Source of the DNA: CAZZCU01 sp964652825
Lineage (GTDB): Bacteria > Bdellovibrionota_B > Oligoflexia > Oligoflexales > CAZZCU01
Assembly (NCBI GenBank): GCA_964652825.1
Contig: CAZZCU010000010.1
Coordinates: forward strand, 20,895 to 84,894
DNA length: 64,000 nt
Direction: 5' to 3'
The translations under genes were made by a program, and so were the position numbers. Under the pieces are notes generated by a model. It was not told where the DNA came from and did not search any database. It saw only the letters and a program-made list of their open reading frames with translations. Shown piece after piece: positions 25,830 to 34,036 of the stretch; the stretch's first letter is position 1, and the number at the start of each line of letters is the position of its first letter.

Positions 25830-27439
25830 CGGCTGGCGATCTCCCGTTGTTCGGCCAGGATGTCTTGCAGAATATCAAAAGTGGTCAAGGGATTGGCGAG
25901 CACGACGCGAAAAACCCGAATCGGTGTACGCTCGTAAGCAAGTGGTTCCAGAGTGGTGCGCGAAACAAAGGTTTTGCCGGCGGTGCGTTGATCTTTTTGG
26001 ATGTTCTCGGTCAATTCATTCAGTTGCTCATTGATTGCCGCACGTTCACTCGCTGATGCCGTGCGCAAGCGTTCCCGTATATGCGCGGGTACGTAACGAT
26101 AGGTCAGCAGGTTGAGTTCCGGCGCACTGATCAATTCAAAGTCGGCGCTGGCGCGGATCAGATCAGCAAAGGCGCGGGCTTTTTCGATCCCTTGGTCAAT
26201 CAGTAGCTCATAGCCGCGTCGTCCGATGATACGTAGGCCAGAGTGCACCAACATCGCCATCCCCGGTCGCGAGCCTTCGAGTGTATGCTTGCCAAGATCG
26301 CGCGAGCCTTTGCGGATTACATACTGTGCGTGATTCTCAATGGCTTTGAGCAGATGCGGTTGCTTGAACAAAGCAATGCCGGCACCTACCGGTACATACA
26401 GTTGTTTATGAGCATCAACACAAACACAGTCGGCACGTTGAATACCGCTGAGCAAATGTGCGTACTTCTCGGAAAATAGTGTCGGCCCACCCCAAGCCGC
26501 GTCCACATGGAAAAACGTCTGATGCTCTTGCGCCAGATCAGCAAGAGCATCAAGAGGATCGACACTGCCGGTCTCAGTGGTGCCGGCAACGCCGACGATG
26601 GCCATGATCCCGAGGTTGCGACGTTTGGCGTCGGCGATCGCGGCTTTGGTCGCAGTGATATCGATTTTATTGTCGGCATCCGTGTCGATAGCGATCAGGT
26701 TTTGTGTGCCGATACCGAGAAGATCAGCAGATTTTTTGAAGGAATAATGCGCGCGCTTTGACAACAAAATACACACATCATCAAAACCATAATGCCGCAA
26801 TGCCGCCGGCAAACCAGCTTGGTTGACGCCCGGAAAATCGTCGCGTGCGCCCAGCAGGCGATTGCGTGCCACCCACAACCCCGTAACGTTGGCGATGGTG
26901 CCGCCGGAGCAAAACACTCCGAGAGAAAGCTCGCGATCCTGGGCATGTGCGGCGTAGAAATCATCGTCATAACGATAGATCAATCGGTGCAACATGGCGA
27001 TGGTCTGCTTTTCCAGCGGTGTGAATGCCTTCGAGGTTTCGATTTTCACCAGATTCTGATTTAGGGCGGTCATGATCTTGGCGAGCGATAGCATGAAATG
27101 TGGCAGAGCCGAGGTCATGTGACCGACAAAGGTTGGCGAAGACACATGTACGGATTGCGCGACGACTTTGGATAATAAAAATTCCGCCTGTTCGGAGACA
27201 AACATCGGCTGGTCGGGAATGTGGGTATCAAGAAAATCTTTTTCCAACTCCGCTGGCACGGTGTCGCCGGCGACCACATGATTCTTGAGAAACTCCATCA
27301 GGTCTTCGGAGATTTGTCGTTCAATCCGGCTTAAAGTCGATGTTTCATTCTCAGGGATGGTAAAAATCCGCTGCAAAGCCTCTAAACTGGCTTTTGCCTG
27401 TTTGGTGCTTGCTGGCCGCCGGGAGCGTTTTAGGTCCAT
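25811..27439 (-). CDS. panP: PLP-dependent decarboxylase PanP (aspartate/glutamate decarboxylase)
   Basis: A 542-residue group II amino-acid decarboxylase. The cofactor lysine is Lys345 in VDAHKQLY, with FHVDAAWGGP before it. The N-terminal half matches the PanP family: SSPTFVGHMTSALPHF, NLVKIETSKAFTPLEKQ and SLGVFCSGGTIANV. PanP replaces PanD in some bacteria by making beta-alanine from aspartate for CoA synthesis. Its family name implies this activity; some members act on glutamate. The gene begins 10 bases inside the upstream small gene, so the two are probably translated together. It converges with the acyltransferase gene. Confidence 0.9.
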   Translation of the reverse strand: MDLKRSRRPASTKQAKASLEALQRIFTIPENETSTLSRIERQISEDLMEFLKNHVVAGDTVPAELEKDFLDTHIPDQPMFVSEQAEFLLSKVVAQSVHVSSPTFVGHMTSALPHFMLSLAKIMTALNQNLVKIETSKAFTPLEKQTIAMLHRLIYRYDDDFYAAHAQDRELSLGVFCSGGTIANVTGLWVARNRLLGARDDFPGVNQAGLPAALRHYGFDDVCILLSKRAHYSFKKSADLLGIGTQNLIAIDTDADNKIDITATKAAIADAKRRNLGIMAIVGVAGTTETGSVDPLDALADLAQEHQTFFHVDAAWGGPTLFSEKYAHLLSGIQRADCVCVDAHKQLYVPVGAGIALFKQPHLLKAIENHAQYVIRKGSRDLGKHTLEGSRPGMAMLVHSGLRIIGRRGYELLIDQGIEKARAFADLIRASADFELISAPELNLLTYRYVPAHIRERLRTASASERAAINEQLNELTENIQKDQRTAGKTFVSRTTLEPLAYERTPIRVFRVVLANPLTTFDILQDILAEQREIASRYEISS

Positions 27440-27831
27440 GCAATGGTCTGCGGTGTCGGTCGCGCGCCGAACAAGGCCGTGGCGGTATCATGATCGTCGA
27501 TAAGGAAACTAAGCAATAAACCGTTTGGATGAACAACTTTTTCGATCAACCTTGCCGACAACGGCTCACCGCCATAACTTAATTCGGCATCATCCAGTTG
27601 CAGCGTGTAATCACCGGTATCAGTCAGCAGGTTGTAAATATCTTTTGCCGACAATGTCTCGCTGATAAGTTCCGGCGACAGCAGGCAGGTGAATTTATTG
27701 CCGGCGACCGCCACCAGATCGAGATTGATCAGAAAACCCCATGGTCGCGCGCCGATTACGAGACGTACCGGTGTGGGTGCGGGAGATGCATGTTGCGGCG
27801 ATATGGAGTGATGCTGAATGGTGTTTTGCAT
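27430..27831 (-). CDS. Hypothetical protein upstream of panP
   Basis: A 133-residue soluble protein of unknown function. After a Pro/Ser-rich first 20 residues, the rest looks like a small beta-barrel (LVIGARPWGFLINLDLVAVAG, a GDYTLQLDDAELSYGG segment, and VVHPNGLLLSFLIDD). The layout is loosely like a PilZ fold, but the RxxxR and DxSxxG motifs are absent. It overlaps panP by 10 bases on the same strand and follows the TVP38-hydrolase gene after 12 bases, so the three probably form one operon. A role tied to PanP is only suggested by position. Confidence 0.65.
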   Translation of the reverse strand: MQNTIQHHSISPQHASPAPTPVRLVIGARPWGFLINLDLVAVAGNKFTCLLSPELISETLSAKDIYNLLTDTGDYTLQLDDAELSYGGEPLSARLIEKVVHPNGLLLSFLIDDHDTATALFGARPTPQTIAWT

Positions 27832-27843
27832 AGGTCCAGGAGT

Positions 27844-29304
27844 CTAGGGCAAAAGCTTCTTGATGACAAGATCGGAGTCGACCAACTCGGGTGCGCCGTG
27901 ACCATCCACACCGCTGTCTTCGGCCGATGTATTGGCCTCTTTGAGAATCTTGGCGATATGATCACCGACATCGCGGCGGTACAAAAACTCGAAATGACTG
28001 ACATGGTGCATCGGTACGGCGGTGACATTGGTGATGTCGGTTTGGGGCCTGAATAAGCCTTTGGTGCCGCGCGCGACGCGGTCGCGATCCGAGAAGAAAC
28101 AGAAAATTTTGAGATGATCAGGGATTTTTAGGGCATGTAAACGCTTGATAAACTCTGAGCCGGGACGCATCTGCCAGACATCGCGCCAAAATAAACCCAG
28201 CGGTGTGATCAGAGCCAGATAGGTAAGAATGGAACCGCGATAAGGCGTACCAAGCGTGATGAGACGGTCACAGTACTTTTCGCCGCCATGCATGAGCAAC
28301 CACCACAGCGCGACCAGACCGCCTTTGGAGTGACCGACGATATGAACTTTCTGGAACCCGTTGCGTTCGATTTGACGGCGGATTTTTTGGTCAAGAAATG
28401 CTGCCGTCTCGGGAATGCCGCGGGTGAAAAACACGCCGAGCAAACCGCCCAGGTTAAAACTCATAACCTGCATACCGCGACTGGTCAGTTGGCGTTCGAT
28501 CACCGTCAAGGCGCGTCGCGACGAAAAAAATCCATAGAGCAAAATAACTGGTGTACTCCGATTATGGTAAACACGCTGCTTGGCGATGTCGTTATTGGTT
28601 TGGATCTCGTAAACCAGCTCGCGGTACATGCGCAAACTGCGATTCCACAAACTGGAGCCGCTTTTGCGGCTCAAAAATTCGTAGAACAACAAGGGCACCA
28701 GTACGGCACCGGCGAAGATCAGCAGCGACTCAAAGGTATTGGCGATGATGCCGCTATCAGGGCGTCCCGGCAGGCGCGCGAATAAAAATGCCTCGGGCAG
28801 CACGCCGATAAGTGTCGCCAGAATCACACTGCGCGGTCGGAATCCGGCCACCCCGTAGAGCAACGAACAGAGATCAAAAGGAAACACCGGAATCAGGCGT
28901 GTGATAAAGACGATTTTATAATCTTGTGTTTTCATCAACCGGTAGGTTTCGGGGAGATTGGATGACAGCCAACCCTGGACCAGTTTTTTGCCAAGATAAA
29001 TGCCAGGCAAGTAGACCACGAGTGTTGACAGCATGCTGCCGAACGCCATCAATAGTGTACCCATCACCGGACCAAACGCGTCGCCCGCCGCCAGTGACAG
29101 ATAAAAATTCGGCCAAATCAGCAGCGGTCGAACAATCGACAGCATGAAAAAGGAGCTTAGCGCGTAATCAGGATTGCCAAGGCATGATTGCCAGCTGGTG
29201 CCGCACAGTCCATGGAGCGAGCCGAAGCTGATCAGGCACAAGACGGCGATAATCAGCAGCTCGATCAATAAGACGGTCTTGATCTGACGGCGATAAAAAT
29301 CCAT
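27844..29304 (-). CDS. Fusion of TVP38/VTT membrane domain with alpha/beta hydrolase
   Basis: A 486-residue two-part protein. Residues 1-210 form a TVP38/TMEM64 (DedA-like) membrane domain with a first helix at about 10-28, a re-entrant segment, and the signature VFITRLIPVFPFDL. Residues about 245-445 form an alpha/beta hydrolase of the lipase/PGAP1 kind: VILLYGFFSSRR, nucleophile Ser326 in GHSKGG, acidic candidates Asp406/Asp408 in FFSDRDRV, and His437 in PMHHVSHFEF. DedA-like proteins move lipids across membranes, so a lipase fused to one suggests coupled lipid flipping and hydrolysis. The substrate is unknown. It is divergent from the NlpC/P60 gene and heads the panP operon. Confidence 0.85.
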   Translation of the reverse strand: MDFYRRQIKTVLLIELLIIAVLCLISFGSLHGLCGTSWQSCLGNPDYALSSFFMLSIVRPLLIWPNFYLSLAAGDAFGPVMGTLLMAFGSMLSTLVVYLPGIYLGKKLVQGWLSSNLPETYRLMKTQDYKIVFITRLIPVFPFDLCSLLYGVAGFRPRSVILATLIGVLPEAFLFARLPGRPDSGIIANTFESLLIFAGAVLVPLLFYEFLSRKSGSSLWNRSLRMYRELVYEIQTNNDIAKQRVYHNRSTPVILLYGFFSSRRALTVIERQLTSRGMQVMSFNLGGLLGVFFTRGIPETAAFLDQKIRRQIERNGFQKVHIVGHSKGGLVALWWLLMHGGEKYCDRLITLGTPYRGSILTYLALITPLGLFWRDVWQMRPGSEFIKRLHALKIPDHLKIFCFFSDRDRVARGTKGLFRPQTDITNVTAVPMHHVSHFEFLYRRDVGDHIAKILKEANTSAEDSGVDGHGAPELVDSDLVIKKLLP

Positions 29305-29376
29305 GACGCAAATACTCGCGGCGTAAACTTGGGTGGTTCGTGAGGTTCCCTATATAATACCTTGAAAGGTTGATCG

Positions 29377-30051
29377 ATGCCCAGTCTGATCTTAGTCATT
29401 ATGATGCTGTTCGCCGCCATGCCAGCGGTCGCGCATGTTAGCGCCGACAAAAAGCTGGTAAGCCAGTCCACGCAAGTGTTGCGGGCTGCCAACCGCCTGC
29501 TTGACTTATCCAATCTATCGTATGTCTATGGCGGTAATACTCTCGGCGAAGCCGCCGAGTGCGAGGCGTGCAGCCGGTGCCTGGAGGAGCAAACACCTGC
29601 CCCCAAGCAGCGTCTCGTGGCCTGCCCGGCATGCAAACAGTGCAGCCTCGATTGCAGTCATTTTACGCACCTGGTGTTTAAGATGGCCGGGATTCCGCAC
29701 CCGTACCTGCCAACAGATCTGATGATTCGTCTGTCGCGCCAGGCCCTGCTTGAGCGTTATCAATTGCTTGATCTCGGCAAGGCAGTCGGTATGCTGCAGG
29801 CCGGCGATCTCTTGGTATACGTCGGACACGTGGTTATGATCGAGCGGGTACATGCGCCGGATCGGGTCGATATCATCCATGCCACGGGCGGGCGCGATCT
29901 CAAGATTCCCGGACAAGGCGTCCAGCGTGAGCGTTTCATCACCGCCAGTCTCTATCGCGGCCCCCTGCAACGGATTCTACGGCATGTCTCCCTGGCCCCC
30001 GGGGCCAAGCGCCTGCGCCCGGTCGTCAAACGCGATCTCCCCCGCGAATAA
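29377..30051 (+). CDS. NlpC/P60-like peptidase with cysteine-rich insertion
   Basis: A 224-residue secreted protein. Residues 1-19 are a signal peptide. The papain-like NlpC/P60 core is seen in YVYGGNT, catalytic Cys93 in LDCSHFTHLVF, His151 in AGDLLVYVGHVVMIE and a third polar residue at His168 (IIHATGG). Between the YVYGG strand and the catalytic cysteine sits an insertion with two triplets, C62xxC65xxC68 and C83xxC86xxC89, that could bind zinc or form disulfides. It probably cuts peptide cross-links of the cell wall. The start ATG has GAAAGG upstream. The insertion is unusual for the family. Confidence 0.82.
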   Translation: MPSLILVIMMLFAAMPAVAHVSADKKLVSQSTQVLRAANRLLDLSNLSYVYGGNTLGEAAECEACSRCLEEQTPAPKQRLVACPACKQCSLDCSHFTHLVFKMAGIPHPYLPTDLMIRLSRQALLERYQLLDLGKAVGMLQAGDLLVYVGHVVMIERVHAPDRVDIIHATGGRDLKIPGQGVQRERFITASLYRGPLQRILRHVSLAPGAKRLRPVVKRDLPRE

Positions 30052-30155
30052 GGCGATTGAATTTAGCCAGCCAAAAGTATATCGTCCTGACGTTTCGCGA
30101 AATTTATTAAATTTTGTCTGTATTTTTGCCTGATTAAGCTGAGGTTTTTTGGTTA

Positions 30156-30722
30156 ATGTACTCAACAACTGAATTCAAAAAGGGTCTGAAAATTGAATAC
30201 GACGGTAAGCCATTCTCGATCGTCGAATTTCAGCACGTGAATCCAGGCAAGGGCTCGGCCTTTGTCCGCACCCGTCTTAAGAATCTGGAGACCGGTCAGG
30301 TCCTGGAGATTACCTTTAAGTCGGGCGATAAGGTCAATCGTCCCGATCTCGAATTCAAGGAAATGCAATACCTCTACAACGACGGCACGACTTATACCTT
30401 CATGGATAACACCACCTACGATCAGGTGACGCTCACCGGCGATGAGTTGGGTGAGAATAAATTCTACATTATCGAAAACAGTAACGTTAAAGTTACTTAC
30501 TTCAAAGGTCGGCCGGTCTCGGTTGAGATCGAAAACTTCGTCGATCTGGTAGTCGCGGAAACGCAACCTAACATCAAGGGCGACACGTCCGGTGGTGGCG
30601 GCAAGCCGGCGACCATGCAAACGGGTCTGGTTGTTCAGGTGCCGTTCCATATCAGTGAAGGTGATACTTTGCGCATTGATACGCGCACCGCTAAATATGT
30701 TGAGAAGGTCAATAAGAAATAA
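30156..30722 (+). CDS. efp: Translation elongation factor P
   Basis: A 188-residue EF-P, which rescues ribosomes stalled at proline runs. Three OB-like domains are visible, with the tip loop VNPGKGSAF carrying Lys32, the residue normally modified (beta-lysylation in gammaproteobacteria). The C-terminal SEGDTLRIDTRTAKYVEKV is also typical. No epmA or epmB gene is in the window. Its stop TAA overlaps the accB start by one base (TAATG), so efp and accB are co-transcribed and coupled, an arrangement common in proteobacteria. Confidence 0.97.
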   Translation: MYSTTEFKKGLKIEYDGKPFSIVEFQHVNPGKGSAFVRTRLKNLETGQVLEITFKSGDKVNRPDLEFKEMQYLYNDGTTYTFMDNTTYDQVTLTGDELGENKFYIIENSNVKVTYFKGRPVSVEIENFVDLVVAETQPNIKGDTSGGGGKPATMQTGLVVQVPFHISEGDTLRIDTRTAKYVEKVNKK

Positions 30723-31156
30723 TGGATATCAAGAAGATTGAACGTCTGATGGAGTTGATGAAAACCCATCAACTCACCGAAATCGAAGTGGATGAAAAGG
30801 GTGACCGTGTTCGGATTTCCATGGCGGGCTCCGGTGCATTGCCATCAGCTGCGTCTATGCCGCAATATATGGTACCGCCTACCGCTGCTGCCGCGGTAGT
30901 TGCTGCCGCGCCGATTGAGAATCGTAAGTTGCTGCGGTCGCCATTTGTGGGAACTTTCTACACGGCGCCATCACCTGGTGCGGCATCTTTCGTGAAACCC
31001 GGACAGACTGTGAACAAAGGTGACACGCTTTGCATTATCGAAGCGATGAAGCTCATGAATGAAATCGAGGCTGAGTCTAATCTGACGGTGCTTGAGGTGT
31101 TAGTGCAGAACGGTCAAGCCGTGGAGTTTGATCAGCCATTGTTTGCTATCAAGTAA
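30722..31156 (+). CDS. accB: Biotin carboxyl carrier protein of acetyl-CoA carboxylase
   Basis: A 144-residue BCCP that carries the biotin arm of acetyl-CoA carboxylase, the first step of fatty-acid synthesis. The N-terminal helix is followed by an Ala/Pro-rich linker (about 40-65) and the biotinyl domain with Lys110 in EAMKLM. FVGTFYTAPSPGA starts the domain. It is coupled to efp by a one-base overlap and followed by accC. Biotinylation would be done by the BirA half of the fusion protein at 40988-42556. Confidence 0.97.
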   Translation: MDIKKIERLMELMKTHQLTEIEVDEKGDRVRISMAGSGALPSAASMPQYMVPPTAAAAVVAAAPIENRKLLRSPFVGTFYTAPSPGAASFVKPGQTVNKGDTLCIIEAMKLMNEIEAESNLTVLEVLVQNGQAVEFDQPLFAIK

Positions 31157-31193
31157 CAAGTACATTTAATTTTTTGCGAAAACACTGTTGCTT

Positions 31194-32540
31194 ATGAAAA
31201 AAGTTCTGATCGCCAATCGCGGTGAAATTGCTGTTCGCATTATCCGCGCCTGCCAGGAATTGAATTTATCAACGGTTGCAGTGTACTCGACAGCGGATTG
31301 CGACTCATTACACGCCAAACTCGCCGATGAAAGTATCTGTATCGGACCTGGTCCGAGCGCCAAGAGTTATCTGTCGATTCCGGCTTTGATGAGTGCCGCA
31401 GAAGTCGCCGGAGTGGATGCGATTCATCCCGGCTATGGGTTTCTCTCGGAGAATCCTGATTTTGCGCAGGTCTGTCAGGAATATAAAATCAAATTCATCG
31501 GGCCGCGCCCGGAACATATCCTGGCGTTGGGTAACAAAGTCGAAGCGCGTGCATTGGCGCAAAAAGCCAAGGTACCGATGTTGCCCGGCAGTCCCGGCGC
31601 GATCCGCGATTTGGACATGGCACGGGTCGTGGCGCGCGATGTTGGCTTGCCGCTGATTATCAAAGCCGCCGCCGGCGGTGGCGGTCGCGGTATGAAGATC
31701 GTTACCAAAATGGAAGACCTGGACACACAACTGCAATTGGCGCAGACCGAGGCGCAAAATGCTTTTGGCAATCCCGAGGTTTTCATTGAGCGTTATTGCG
31801 AGAAACCGCGTCATGTGGAAATTCAAGTCGTCGCCGATGAGCATGGTCGCGTCGTTCATTTAGGCGAGCGTGATTGTTCGATTCAGCGCCGGCACCAAAA
31901 ATTGGTCGAGGAGTCGCCGTGTCCGATCATGAGTCCTGCCTTACGTAGCGAAATGGGTGAGACGGCCGTGCGGCTGGTGAGTACGATCGGCTATCAGTCG
32001 TTAGGTACCGTGGAGTTTTTGCTGGATCACGACGGGCGTTATTATTTCATGGAAGTTAACACGCGTGTGCAGGTCGAGCATCCGGTCACGGAAATGGTCT
32101 GGGGTATCGATCTGATCAAAGAACAGATACGCATTGCCGCCGGTGAGCATCTTAGCTTCAATCCTGTTGATATCGAGCTGAGCGGTCATGCCATCGAGTG
32201 CCGTGTCAACGCCGAGGATCCAGCGTCATTTGTGCCGTGGCCGGGCAAAGTCACCGCTTATCACGCGCCAGGCGGACCGGGCATTCGTGTCGACAGCATG
32301 CTGTACAGTGGTTACACGGTGCCGTCGTTGTATGATTCGATGGTCTGCAAGCTGATCGCGCATGGCCGCGACCGTCCAGAGGCTATTTGCCGCATGAAAC
32401 GGGCTTTGAGTGAAATGAAAGTTGATGGCATTCGCACCAATATTCCTTTCCACTTACGCCTGCTTGATCATCCTGAATTTATCGCCGGCAATATCTCGAC
32501 CCGCTTTCTGGAAGGCTTTTTGTCAAAAAGTCCGGGCTGA
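31194..32540 (+). CDS. accC: Biotin carboxylase subunit of acetyl-CoA carboxylase
   Basis: A 448-residue ATP-grasp enzyme that carboxylates the biotin on AccB using bicarbonate and ATP. It opens with MKKVLIANRGEIAVRII and has the glycine-rich loop KAAAGGGGRGM, then RDCSIQRRHQKLVEE and MEVNTRVQVEHPVTE with the active-site residues. The ATG at 31194 is favoured over TTG at 31188 by family length; no strong Shine-Dalgarno is present, so coupling to accB, 37 bases upstream, is likely. Full length and intact. Confidence 0.97.
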   Translation: MKKVLIANRGEIAVRIIRACQELNLSTVAVYSTADCDSLHAKLADESICIGPGPSAKSYLSIPALMSAAEVAGVDAIHPGYGFLSENPDFAQVCQEYKIKFIGPRPEHILALGNKVEARALAQKAKVPMLPGSPGAIRDLDMARVVARDVGLPLIIKAAAGGGGRGMKIVTKMEDLDTQLQLAQTEAQNAFGNPEVFIERYCEKPRHVEIQVVADEHGRVVHLGERDCSIQRRHQKLVEESPCPIMSPALRSEMGETAVRLVSTIGYQSLGTVEFLLDHDGRYYFMEVNTRVQVEHPVTEMVWGIDLIKEQIRIAAGEHLSFNPVDIELSGHAIECRVNAEDPASFVPWPGKVTAYHAPGGPGIRVDSMLYSGYTVPSLYDSMVCKLIAHGRDRPEAICRMKRALSEMKVDGIRTNIPFHLRLLDHPEFIAGNISTRFLEGFLSKSPG

Positions 32541-32600
32541 ACTACAATAGAAAGAGAAGAGAAAGCGGGCTGTATCAACTTTTGCAAGCCAGGCAGCGTT

Positions 32601-34025
32601 ATGACCATACGCGAAAAAGGCCTTACTAACTTTTTGGCTAAGATCGAAGCCGATCCGAGCAATGTTATGCTGCGTGAGCGGTTGATGTTGTTATTGAGCG
32701 ATCTGCCGGATTCCACCGACAAAGTTGAGGTCGTGCTGGAGCTTGCACGTATTCTGGTTCCGCACCTTCCGGAAAAAGCCATGGAGTTGGCTTACGATGC
32801 ATTCAGCTATGACGATAGCAATTTTGAAGCTCTAAAAATTGTTGCCGCCTGTTTGCGCCAACTCGGTCGAGCCGGCAAAGCAGAAGTGATCGAGAATGAA
32901 ATTCTGCGTTTTCAGCAAAGCGATTCATCCGCATCGCATCCGGGTAGTTCTGCGATCGCGTCGAGTGATGGCAACACCAGCTCCGCGCTAAGCTCGATGT
33001 TTGCTCCGACGGACGATACTGGCGAAAATAGTAGCAGTGAGCAGGCGTCTGTGGCGATTGAATTGCCGCAGTTTAGTAGTTCCAGTAACAGCCGTGAGAC
33101 GCCACCGCCCCTGGCATCCGTGGATGGTAACGCGGCACAAACTAATCCCGCTGATGCGGCGTCTTCATCGTCACTCGCCAGCCTGCAAGGTGGTACGGTC
33201 GTACAGGCGTTTCAAGCTGGCGATTTATTTAACGCGCCGCCTCCCACTCCGACGTCGGAGTCAGTTGCGCCAGCACTGGTAGATGCGGAGGCGCTGGTTG
33301 CCGCCCCTAGTTTTTCGTTGGCGGATAGCGATGATATAAAATCTTCGGAGCCGCAGGATCCGCTTGATCAACTGTTTACCCCCGCTACTGAAGCCATGAG
33401 TGAACAGCGGGTTGAGAATCTGTTTGCCGCCGTGGAGCAGCAGCACCCCGATCCGACACCACCTCCGGCCGCACCAGTACAACAAGTCAATGAAACTCCG
33501 GCAGCAACCCTGGAGCAACTGACACCATCATCAGTTGGGGAATTCCGTGCGCAATCATCTGCGGATGAAACCAAAGTGTATGGTCGTCCCGCCGCCGCCA
33601 AGCCGGTCGCTGAGCCGGAAGCGCCGGTGATCGTTGCCAAGCCTCCTGTCGCTGCTGTCGAACCACGGCAGCCAGAGCCAGCGATGAGCAGCGCACCCAT
33701 CGACCAAATGTCGACATCGACATACACGGCGGAATTTGAACGATTGTTGGCGGCTGGGCAGGCGCGCAAGGCGTTGATTTTGATGCGACTGACTTTGGCC
33801 GAAGACGACAGTATTGAACTCGCGAAAATTATCTGGCAATACCTGCCGCAGGTCTGGGACTTACTTGGTCTGCGCGGATTTTCCTGGCAGCCAGAACAAG
33901 GCTCCGCCGCACTTGCTGCTTCTCTGCGTCATCGCGCGCCGCCAAAAATGTCCGCTCTTGCACCGCATCCAACCAATCAACGTCCAACCGCAACGTTGCG
34001 AAGCAAAACACCGCTGGTTAGTTGA
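32601..34025 (+). CDS. Hypothetical protein with helical ends and Pro/Ser/Ala-rich middle
   Basis: A 474-residue protein of unknown function. The first 110 residues look like helical repeats of TPR type (LTNFLAKIEADPSNVMLRERL, then LEALARILVPHLPEKAMELAYDAF-like pairs). A low-complexity region rich in Ser, Ala, Pro and Glu covers about 115-370 and is probably disordered. The last 100 residues return to helices. No signal peptide or membrane segment is seen, so it is probably cytoplasmic. The ATG has AGG seven bases upstream. It follows accC by 60 bases in the same direction and ends 12 bases before the convergent aminopeptidase gene. Confidence 0.7.
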   Translation: MTIREKGLTNFLAKIEADPSNVMLRERLMLLLSDLPDSTDKVEVVLELARILVPHLPEKAMELAYDAFSYDDSNFEALKIVAACLRQLGRAGKAEVIENEILRFQQSDSSASHPGSSAIASSDGNTSSALSSMFAPTDDTGENSSSEQASVAIELPQFSSSSNSRETPPPLASVDGNAAQTNPADAASSSSLASLQGGTVVQAFQAGDLFNAPPPTPTSESVAPALVDAEALVAAPSFSLADSDDIKSSEPQDPLDQLFTPATEAMSEQRVENLFAAVEQQHPDPTPPPAAPVQQVNETPAATLEQLTPSSVGEFRAQSSADETKVYGRPAAAKPVAEPEAPVIVAKPPVAAVEPRQPEPAMSSAPIDQMSTSTYTAEFERLLAAGQARKALILMRLTLAEDDSIELAKIIWQYLPQVWDLLGLRGFSWQPEQGSAALAASLRHRAPPKMSALAPHPTNQRPTATLRSKTPLVS

Positions 34026-34036
34026 ATTTCATAATC

